Positions 1 through 5,098 of a stretch of DNA of 5,769 nt are shown in pieces (position 1 is the stretch's first letter; each line of letters opens with the position of its first letter). The stretch is from positions 1 to 5,769 of the forward strand of contig JBFHSP010000188.1 of assembly GCA_041591085.1 (NCBI GenBank). The letters are read 5' to 3'. The DNA is from Pleionea sp041591085 (GTDB lineage Bacteria; Pseudomonadota; Gammaproteobacteria; Enterobacterales; Kangiellaceae). Below the pieces are notes generated by a model. It searched no databases and was not told the origin of the DNA. It saw only the letters and a list, made by a program, of their open reading frames with translations. Both the position numbers and the translations under genes were made by a program.

Positions 1-116
1 ATATAACTGAGGTTAAAATTTTATTTATTAAGGGCCAAGTTTTGCAACTTTTACCCACTAAAATACTGGCATGGAGGATGGTTATCAATAGTTAATCGCG
101 CCACTTCTTTTAAAAA

Positions 117-284
117 CTATTGTCTTTCAGCGTTAATATTTAAATTAGGGATAAACGGCAAGTCCATAGCATTTTGTTCAGTAATAACAGAATAAAAAAC
201 AAATGCGACTAAAAGCGCGCCGGTTTTGTTAGAGTGGTTGCCGTCGGGCGCAAGCGAGGCAATGCGAAACCGCCTTTTAAGATC
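117..284 (-). pseudogene. Start-less protein-like open frame, possible gene remnant or repeat
   Basis: On the minus strand the frame is open from just after a TAA (285-287) to a TAG at 117-119, about 55 codons. The translation begins DLKRRFRIASLAPDGNHSNK, runs through a hydrophobic stretch (TGALLVAFVFYSVIT) and ends NLNINAERQ. There is no ATG, GTG or TTG until an ATG at 165-167, so it cannot be a normal complete gene as it stands. It could be the decayed end of a small protein or the chance translation of a dispersed intergenic repeat. The 5' part overlaps the hairpin at 221-272. I do not recognise a family. That it once coded is inference from how the peptide reads. Confidence 0.25.
221..272. 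repeat. Imperfect long hairpin
   Basis: CGGTTT (221-226) pairs with AAACCG (267-272). Inside it TTGCC (238-242) pairs with GGCAA (258-262), and TCG (244-246) with CGA (255-257) after a single bulged G at 243. The closing loop is 247-254. The segment is visibly more GC-rich than its flanks, as expected for a structured repeat. No T-tract follows, so it is not a standard terminator. Function unknown. Confidence 0.4.
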
Positions 285-290
285 TTAAAA
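275..290. repeat. Perfect 16-bp palindrome
   Basis: TTTTAAGATCTTAAAA is identical to its own reverse complement. It lies directly next to the hairpin at 221-272 and just before the REP-like element at 304-329. It could be an AT-rich protein binding site or the end of a repeat unit. Only the palindrome itself is observed. Confidence 0.5.
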
Positions 291-303
291 AAAGAATGCC
301 TGG

Positions 304-329
304 ATTCCGCATCATAAAATGTGCGGAAT
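304..329. repeat. REP-like hairpin (ATTCCGCA / TGCGGAAT)
   Basis: ATTCCGCA (304-311) and TGCGGAAT (322-329) form a perfect 8-bp stem around a 10-base loop. The surroundings, TGGATTCC on the left and GGAATGACGGG on the right, resemble the widespread family of bacterial intergenic repeats built on GTCATTCC and GGAATCCA arms. The structure is seen directly; assignment to that repeat type is from general knowledge and needs a genome-wide copy count. Confidence 0.55.
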
Positions 330-386
330 GACGGGAATATTCTTTTATGCTCTTTTCTATCTTAAGAGTCGCAAGTTGGTATTGGT

Positions 387-424
387 ATAAGCGACGCTTA
401 ATATCTGAGAAAGTCGTCGCTTAT
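387..424. repeat. 10-bp inverted repeat just after trhO
   Basis: ATAAGCGACG (387-396) is the exact reverse complement of CGTCGCTTAT (415-424), with an 18-base loop that can add a further CTT/AAG pairing (397-399 with 411-413). It begins 11 bases beyond the trhO stop codon. Neither side carries a run of T, so it is not a classical intrinsic terminator. It could stabilise the 3' end of the trhO transcript or act as a factor-assisted terminator. Confidence 0.5.
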
Positions 425-435
425 TCTGTACAAAA

Positions 436-1434
436 TTATCGTTTAGCTTGTTCTCTTTGCTTAGCAATTTGCTCACGTTTTTTCTTTTGTTTTTTAACTA
501 ATATAGTTGCGGCTTCATTACCTATATGTGTTTCACCGCGTAGCTTTGCTAGTTCCATTTGCTTTTCACGTTGAGCATATCGCTCTTTCTGTTCAATGCT
601 GGTTTTGTTATAGCAATGTGGACAGCTCACACCTTGCACAAAGTATTCGCTTTGTTTATCGGCTTCTGTAATAGGTAAGCGGCAAGCATTGCATTGATCG
701 TACCCACCGCGCTCTAAATCGTGATTAACGGTAACCCTGTCGTCAAATACAAAGCATTCACCTTGCCATAATGATTGCTCTTTAGGTACATCTTCTAGGT
801 ATTTTAAAATGCCACCTTTAAGATGAAAAACTTGGTCAAACCCTTGTTGTTTTAAATACGCGGTCGATTTTTCGCAGCGAATACCACCGGTACAAAACAT
901 GGCTACTTTTTTATGTTTGTTAGGATCTAAGTTTTCTTTAACGTATTGCGGAAATTCTCGGAAGGTTTCAGTATTAGGGTTGACTGCGTTTTTAAATGTG
1001 CCTACTTCTACTTCGTAATCATTTCTGGTATCGACAAGCAGTACATCAGGATCACTAATTAAATCATTCCAATTTTTTGCTTCAACATAAGTCCCGACCA
1101 CTTTGTTAGGATCAATATCCTCAATACCCATAGTCACTATTTCTTTTTTTAATTTTACTTTGGTTCGTTTAAAAGGGCAGATATCAGTGTAAGACTCTTT
1201 AAACTCAATAGGGTTGAGCTTGTCATTGCTGTTTAGCCAGGCCAGCAGGGTGTCAATGCTTTTACGTGACCCTGCTACCGTTCCATTAATACCTTCGTGT
1301 GCTAATAGTAATGTTCCAACGACTTGGTTATTAGTCATTACTTTGAGTAAAGGGGCTTTAATAGCTTCAAAGTTTGGAAGCGATACGAATTTATAAAGGG
1401 CGCAAACCACCCACTGAGAAGTGTTATCAGTCAT
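436..1434 (-). CDS. trhO: TrhO, rhodanese-family tRNA uridine-34 hydroxylase
   Basis: A 332-residue cytoplasmic enzyme of the YceA/TrhO family, which makes 5-hydroxyuridine at wobble position 34 of tRNAs using oxygen (family knowledge); this is the precursor of 5-carboxymethoxyuridine-type modifications. Residues 1-100 form the N-terminal domain with the family's AHEGINGTVAGS block (45-56). The rhodanese domain spans about 115-220, with LLVDTRNDYEVEVGTF (132-147) and the active-site loop CTGGIRCEKS (181-190); Cys181 is the expected catalytic residue and Cys187 is the second family cysteine. A CxxC pair at 248/251 and another at 271/274 look like a metal-binding knuckle. The tail (about 282-332) is highly charged and rich in Lys, Arg and Gln, as is usual in gammaproteobacterial members. 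The ATG is well supported: AGGAG (1440-1444) sits five bases upstream. Length is normal. It is transcribed divergently from the protease gene and appears monocistronic. Confidence 0.95.
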   Translation of the reverse strand: MTDNTSQWVVCALYKFVSLPNFEAIKAPLLKVMTNNQVVGTLLLAHEGINGTVAGSRKSIDTLLAWLNSNDKLNPIEFKESYTDICPFKRTKVKLKKEIVTMGIEDIDPNKVVGTYVEAKNWNDLISDPDVLLVDTRNDYEVEVGTFKNAVNPNTETFREFPQYVKENLDPNKHKKVAMFCTGGIRCEKSTAYLKQQGFDQVFHLKGGILKYLEDVPKEQSLWQGECFVFDDRVTVNHDLERGGYDQCNACRLPITEADKQSEYFVQGVSCPHCYNKTSIEQKERYAQREKQMELAKLRGETHIGNEAATILVKKQKKKREQIAKQREQAKR

Positions 1435-1439
1435 ATGTT

Positions 1440-1444
1440 CTCCT
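1440..1444 (-). promoter_or_regulatory. Ribosome binding site of trhO
   Basis: AGGAG on the minus strand, five bases before the ATG at 1434-1432. This strong Shine-Dalgarno match fixes the trhO start. Confidence 0.85.
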
Positions 1445-1449
1445 GCTTG

Positions 1450-1466
1450 CCGAATCGTAAATTCGG
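1450..1466 (-). promoter_or_regulatory. Hairpin in the trhO 5' leader
   Basis: CCGAAT (1450-1455) and ATTCGG (1461-1466) form a perfect 6-bp stem with a 5-base loop; two G-T wobble pairs could extend it. In the trhO mRNA it lies between the predicted transcription start and the ribosome binding site, five bases upstream of AGGAG. It could affect mRNA stability or translation initiation. No known riboswitch or leader peptide is recognisable. Confidence 0.4.
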
Positions 1467-1505
1467 TGCTCGTTTGAATAAAGTCGGAACCAAATCCGGA
1501 GGCGC

Positions 1506-1533
1506 ATTATAAATGATTAAAACTTGAGCGCAA
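1506..1533 (-). promoter_or_regulatory. Probable sigma-70 promoter of trhO
   Basis: On the minus strand a perfect -10 box TATAAT (1511-1506) is preceded by TTGCGC (1533-1528) at a 16-base spacing; the -35 matches TTGACA at three of six positions. Transcription would start near 1499, giving a leader of about 65 bases that includes the hairpin at 1450-1466. The consensus -10, spacing and location between divergent genes support it. Confidence 0.55.
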
Positions 1534-1561
1534 CTGAGGTTTAGAGGCGTATTTCACAATC

Positions 1562-1590
1562 CTTTCACAGCGAATTAGGTACGCTGAAAG
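1562..1590 (+). promoter_or_regulatory. Bulged hairpin upstream of the protease gene
   Basis: CTTTC (1562-1566) pairs with GAAAG (1586-1590) and AGCG (1569-1572) with CGCT (1582-1585), leaving two bulged bases (1567-1568) and a 9-base loop. It ends 26 bases before the preferred ATG at 1617. It may be a regulator site in DNA or a leader structure in RNA. I could not find a convincing -10/-35 pair for the protease gene, so the transcript start relative to this element is unknown. Confidence 0.3.
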
Positions 1591-1616
1591 ATATCAGATT
1601 ATTGTTTGGATTTGTC

Positions 1617-2858
1617 ATGCTTAAAAAACTTCTAGCTATTAAATTTATTCTATTTATTTCAATGGGTTGCGAAACATTTAACTCGCTTCGAATGATGCAA
1701 GTGAACTCAGAGATTGAGCCCATTTATGCTGATGAACTTGTTAATCGCAATCAAAACAGACTTCAGCTTGAGTCGACATTTTTAGGTGAGAAGCCTTACA
1801 TTTACGCAACCGTTGATGGTGTTAAGTTATTGTTTTTGGTGGATACTGGCGCGCGTTTTCCCATGTTAATGGACTCGCCAAAAGTGCAACAGATGAAGCT
1901 TAATCGAGGATTTGATATAGCGTTAAGTGGCTGGGGCGATGAGGAAGAAAGTCAGGCTTATCAAACTGATATTAAACGGATCGATTTTGGCGGCGTATAT
2001 TTTGAAAATGTTAAAGCCGCTTTTATTCCGACCTCGAAAACCCAATATTTTTTGCGCAAAGATGAAGCAGTGTATGATGGAGTAATCGGTCACGATATTA
2101 TGCAGCATTTCACTTGGGAGTTTGATAAAAGCCAAAATAGCATTGTTATTTCCTCGGAGAAATATATACCAGAAAGTAATGCGCAGTACTTGGAGTTAAG
2201 TAGCTTCTTTTCAAAAATATCGATAGATGGTCATTTAACTTTTAATTCGGAAGTAACCGTGAATGAGAGTTTTATTATCGATACCGGAAGTCGACATTAT
2301 TTAAAGTTGAGTTCAGCGTATCCTAAAATTCATGACATTAAAATTAATTCAACTCGAGTCAGAGCTGCGGACTTTGGTTTAAGTGGTAAAACAGAGCACG
2401 ATCGTGTCACGTTGCCTAAACTCCGCTTAGGCGATATTCATGTGGAAAATATCAAGGTCAACTTAATACCAAGCGATGATGAAGATGATTGGTGGATTAT
2501 TGGTAACGCATTTCTTAATCAATTTAAAACAGTGATCGATTATAAAAATGGCGCTTTTTACTTAGTACCGCAAAAAGCTTTTGTGATCAATTATAATTTA
2601 ATGGGACTTGAACTAAGAAAAGTTCAAAGTGGACATTTTGTAGTGCGTTTTGTTTTTCCTAATTTACCTGCAAGCTATACCGATATTCAAGTCGGTGATT
2701 TAGTCACCCAAATTAATGGCGTGGAAAGTTCTGAAATATCGCTTGAAGCCTATAATGACATCAGCTCTACTATTAAGAGGCAAGAAGTGTGCATTGAAAG
2801 AGCTAACCAATGCTTCCTTTTAGAAACAAAACCGATTAAGGGGTTTTCTGATTTTTAA
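1617..2858 (+). CDS. Envelope two-lobed retropepsin-like aspartyl protease with PDZ domain
   Basis: From the ATG at 1617 the product has 413 residues. A TTG at 1602 in frame would add five residues, but ATG gives a cleaner signal sequence (MLKKLL then a hydrophobic stretch). Signal peptide about 1-17, ending SMGC; Cys18 makes a lipoprotein possible, although the lipobox is imperfect (Ser at -3, Met at -2). Two aspartyl protease lobes follow. Lobe 1 has FLVDTGA with Asp76 and closes with GVIGHDIMQHF (155-165) before a WEFD strand. Lobe 2 has FIIDTGS with Asp222 and closes with IIGNAFLNQF (294-303) before VIDYKNG. Residues about 327-405 form a PDZ-like domain with IQVGDLVTQING (357-368). Both catalytic Asp-Thr-Gly motifs are intact, so an active pepsin-like monomer in the periplasm or on the outer membrane is plausible. 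Substrate unknown. The ribosome binding site is weak (GGA at 1608-1610). No partner gene is adjacent in an obvious operon. Domain assignment is confident; gene name is not. Confidence 0.85.
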   Translation: MLKKLLAIKFILFISMGCETFNSLRMMQVNSEIEPIYADELVNRNQNRLQLESTFLGEKPYIYATVDGVKLLFLVDTGARFPMLMDSPKVQQMKLNRGFDIALSGWGDEEESQAYQTDIKRIDFGGVYFENVKAAFIPTSKTQYFLRKDEAVYDGVIGHDIMQHFTWEFDKSQNSIVISSEKYIPESNAQYLELSSFFSKISIDGHLTFNSEVTVNESFIIDTGSRHYLKLSSAYPKIHDIKINSTRVRAADFGLSGKTEHDRVTLPKLRLGDIHVENIKVNLIPSDDEDDWWIIGNAFLNQFKTVIDYKNGAFYLVPQKAFVINYNLMGLELRKVQSGHFVVRFVFPNLPASYTDIQVGDLVTQINGVESSEISLEAYNDISSTIKRQEVCIERANQCFLLETKPIKGFSDF

Positions 2859-3118
2859 GCTTTACTAAGTGGGTAAATTAGGTGGTTCACAAAAGGCAAG
2901 CTCGCTTATTAGATGAACCCTTCTATCGCTTTAGGGGGCTAAACTATATTTAAATGATTTAAGCGTTACAGCGCTCTATTGAAGACGGTTTTGACGATTA
3001 AAAAACTTTTTGCAATTACTCTACCAGAGGTAAAAATATGGGCTAAACTTCACTTAATTATGAGAGTGGACCAGAATTATTAGTGTATGGAGTATTTGTT
3101 CAAGGAAAACAATAGCTT
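2859..3118. other. 260-bp spacer between the protease gene and csrD
   Basis: No open frame of note and no clear intrinsic terminator after the protease stop. A TTGACG hexamer at 2991-2996 could be a -35 box for csrD, but the bases 17-18 downstream (AATTAC or ATTACT) match a -10 box at only three of six positions. The spacer length suggests csrD has its own promoter, while read-through from the protease gene cannot be excluded. Confidence 0.35.
3102..3106 (+). promoter_or_regulatory. Ribosome binding site of csrD
   Basis: AAGGA lies 12 bases before the ATG at 3119, longer than the usual 5-9 base spacing. An in-frame TAG at 3113-3115 rules out any earlier start, so the ATG at 3119 is the first possible. 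The long spacing may mean modest translation. Confidence 0.5.
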
Positions 3119-5029
3119 ATGAAAAGCATTTTAATTAAATTATCACTGCTTTTAGGCGCTGTTTTAGTGATTGTGGCAAGCATGGCGTTGTTTGAGGCTC
3201 ATAAACTGCACGAGCAAAACAATGCGCTTCAGCAGAGCCTTCTCAATCAAGTCAGCTTTAAGATTGACCAAATAATCCAACAAAGTGACTTTTCTAAAAT
3301 CGAAAGTCGGCGAGACGCCATGGCATTGATTTCGTTAGAAAAGAGGGTAGTGTCGGTCGCCTTATTTGAAAATGCGCAAATGATTGATACGACTGATGCT
3401 TTATCCAGTCTTGATGTCGACTCCAGTGCCGTTTGGAAACTCAATAAAGTTGTTCCTGGTCAGCCTGAAATGCGACTGGATATTGTTGTAAAACTCTTTA
3501 GACCGTCTCAACCGATTACTGCTCAATGGGTGTTAGCAAACTTAGTTATTTTAAGTGTTGCCATTATGGTTACCTACTGGTTGTTTTTACCCGTGCTCAA
3601 AATAGAACGCTTTGCTAATCGAATATTACTTGGCGATATTAAGCCAGAGCATTTAACTGAATCTGAGCAATTTTCATCAGCGCTAGCGTTAAATAGGCTC
3701 GTTTCGGAATACACTAAGTTAAAGCAAGAGCAAAAAGAATTATCTAATCGATTGCGAGAGCATTCCTTTGTTGATAAGCAAACTGGCTTGGGAAATCGAG
3801 AGTATTTTGATGCCGAATTAGAAGTGCATTTAAGTGCCGAAAAAAATACCGTCAATGGCGCTGTTGTGTTTTTTTCATTTGAACCTCTTTCAGATTACTA
3901 TCATCAAGAGCCAGAACGTTTTAACAAGCTGATCGTTGAGGTTGGTCATTATTTAATGCGCTTTTCCGATGAACTAGATTTATGTTGGGTAGCCAGAAGA
4001 GACTCGCTCGAATTTTCTATGTTGCTATTAGAGTCCGCTCCAGAAACGGTTAAGCGCCAATGCGTTCAAGTGATTAGGGATTTACAGCGAACTGTTTTTG
4101 ATGACAGTGAGTTTCGACACTACTTTATTGATATTGGAGGCGTATTTTTCTCATCAGGTGAAGCCATGTACGATGTGTTATCTAGTGCTGATTTGGCATT
4201 AAGGCAAGCACAGCTTTCGGGTGAAAACCAAATTCAGCTGAACACCAGTTATCAAACCAATGTGATTAAAGGAGGTGTTCGCTGGAGAACCTTTTTAAAT
4301 CAAGTGTTGGAACAGCGCGAATTAGCCCTCTATTTTCAAGAGCAAGTTCACTCTGAACCGCATAGTTCACATCGTTATGAAGTGCTAGCAAGAGTTAAAG
4401 ACAACAAAAAGATCATTCCTGCTTCAATATTTATCCCTATGGCAAACCGCTGTGGTTTGGCGACTCAATTTGATCGCCTAATTGTGGATAAATCGCTAAA
4501 AATGTTGAGCTTTGGAAAGTTTGATAAAAGTATTGAGTTATCAATTAATTTATTTATTGATAGTTTATTTAACGACACTTTTATGAGCTGGTTGACTCAA
4601 CGATTATCACAGGCGCATGGCGTGGTTGAACAGATTATTTTTGAATTACCTGAATCGGGGGTTTTTCGAAAAATGGAACAGTTAGAAAAGCCCATGACTC
4701 AACTTTCACAATTGGGAGTGCGATGGTGTATTGAACATGTCGGAAGTCCTAATGCTGATTTACGCTATTTATCTCGCTTACCTATCTCCAGTTTAAAGTT
4801 GAACCGAACTTTGTTTCAACACAGTGGTAATTTAGATAAATCGTTATTTATTAATTCAGTAGTTGCAAGTGCTTCATCACTGAATATAGAGGTATGGGCA
4901 GAAGGGATTGAAAACGAGCAAGATTGGCATACCTGCAAGCAAATGCAATTAACTGGTGCTCAGGGCTACCATTTATCAGATATAAAAGATCATATTCCTG
5001 GACAGGTAGTTGAATTTAAACGAAATTAA
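3119..5029 (+). CDS. csrD: CsrD-like membrane protein with degenerate GGDEF and EAL domains
   Basis: 636 residues, close to the 646 of E. coli CsrD. Membrane segments at about 4-24 and 137-157 flank a periplasmic region of roughly 110 residues; a charged helical linker (about 190-215) resembles a HAMP-like or coiled-coil signal helix. The GGDEF domain (about 216-375) keeps DKQTGLGNREYF (219-230), but the GGDEF site reads DSLEF (295-299), so cyclase activity is not expected. After the CsrD-like GGVRWRTFLNQ (385-395), the EAL domain (about 390-630) has EVL (421-423) for EAL and keeps Asn477, Glu509, Lys560, Glu595 and QGY (615-617), but the DDFG motif is EHVG (539-542), losing metal-binding aspartates. 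This double degeneration fits CsrD/MshH, a non-enzymatic factor that in E. coli promotes RNase E-dependent decay of CsrB/CsrC RNAs and responds to glucose-specific EIIA. No msh pilus genes are seen next to it in this window. A different degenerate GGDEF/EAL regulator is the main alternative. Confidence 0.8.
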   Translation: MKSILIKLSLLLGAVLVIVASMALFEAHKLHEQNNALQQSLLNQVSFKIDQIIQQSDFSKIESRRDAMALISLEKRVVSVALFENAQMIDTTDALSSLDVDSSAVWKLNKVVPGQPEMRLDIVVKLFRPSQPITAQWVLANLVILSVAIMVTYWLFLPVLKIERFANRILLGDIKPEHLTESEQFSSALALNRLVSEYTKLKQEQKELSNRLREHSFVDKQTGLGNREYFDAELEVHLSAEKNTVNGAVVFFSFEPLSDYYHQEPERFNKLIVEVGHYLMRFSDELDLCWVARRDSLEFSMLLLESAPETVKRQCVQVIRDLQRTVFDDSEFRHYFIDIGGVFFSSGEAMYDVLSSADLALRQAQLSGENQIQLNTSYQTNVIKGGVRWRTFLNQVLEQRELALYFQEQVHSEPHSSHRYEVLARVKDNKKIIPASIFIPMANRCGLATQFDRLIVDKSLKMLSFGKFDKSIELSINLFIDSLFNDTFMSWLTQRLSQAHGVVEQIIFELPESGVFRKMEQLEKPMTQLSQLGVRWCIEHVGSPNADLRYLSRLPISSLKLNRTLFQHSGNLDKSLFINSVVASASSLNIEVWAEGIENEQDWHTCKQMQLTGAQGYHLSDIKDHIPGQVVEFKRN

Positions 5030-5051
5030 CTTTCTGAATTAAATGGCATAA

Positions 5052-5080
5052 AAAAAATCCCGCTAAGCGCGGGATTTTTT
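5052..5080. terminator. Bidirectional intrinsic terminator between csrD and the porin gene
   Basis: AAAAAATCCCGC (5052-5063) pairs perfectly with GCGGGATTTTTT (5069-5080) around a 5-base loop. The GC-rich core is flanked by A and T runs, so each strand yields a stem followed by U residues. It starts 22 bases after the csrD stop and lies 18 bases beyond the porin stop on the other strand, as expected for a terminator shared by convergent genes. Confidence 0.92.
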
Positions 5081-5095
5081 GTCTGAGACTCAGAC
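5081..5095. repeat. 15-bp palindrome beside the terminator
   Basis: GTCTGAG and CTCAGAC flank a single central A. In RNA it can form a 5-bp stem with a 5-base loop. It lies three bases after the porin stop codon and directly abuts the shared terminator, so the porin transcript would contain two consecutive hairpins. Possibly 3'-end stabilising, possibly chance. Confidence 0.4.
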
Positions 5096-5098
5096 AGA

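Larger units (their letters stand above)
1..435. other. Gene-poor, hairpin-rich intergenic region
   Basis: No complete gene with a start codon and ribosome binding site is visible on either strand. A plus-strand frame is open from the left edge to a TAA at 93-95 (about 30 codons), too short and featureless to call as the tail of a gene. A minus-strand frame is open from 284 to 117 and looks protein-like, but has no usable start near its beginning. The region contains several inverted repeats, listed separately. The right part lies downstream of trhO and probably includes its 3' untranslated region. Confidence 0.6.

Noticed and set aside
3..95. Open plus-strand frame at the left edge as the tail of an upstream gene
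   Set aside because: Only about 30 codons with no recognisable C-terminal motif; a stretch this long without a stop is unremarkable in one frame.
347..574. Plus-strand open frame of 75 codons overlapping the 3' end of trhO
   Set aside because: It lies mostly antisense to the trhO coding sequence, has no family features and no ribosome binding site worth the name. Treated as a shadow of trhO.
1214..1396. Plus-strand open frame of 60 codons inside trhO
   Set aside because: Entirely antisense to the conserved N-terminal domain of trhO and without recognisable features.
1923..2135. Minus-strand open frame of 70 codons inside the protease gene
   Set aside because: Fully antisense to the first aspartyl protease lobe; no supporting signals.
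3025..3046. AGAGG followed by ATG-GGC-TAA as a minimal leader ORF before csrD
   Set aside because: The spacing resembles a real start, but a two-codon ORF carries no testable signature and the arrangement is likely by chance.
3247..3855. Two minus-strand open frames inside csrD (3247-3444 and 3574-3855)
   Set aside because: Antisense to the periplasmic, linker and GGDEF-coding parts of csrD, with compositions that look like reversed coding sequence.
3119..5029. Active c-di-GMP cyclase or phosphodiesterase
   Set aside because: The GGDEF site is DSLEF and the EAL domain has EHVG in place of DDFG, so the residues needed for both reactions are missing.
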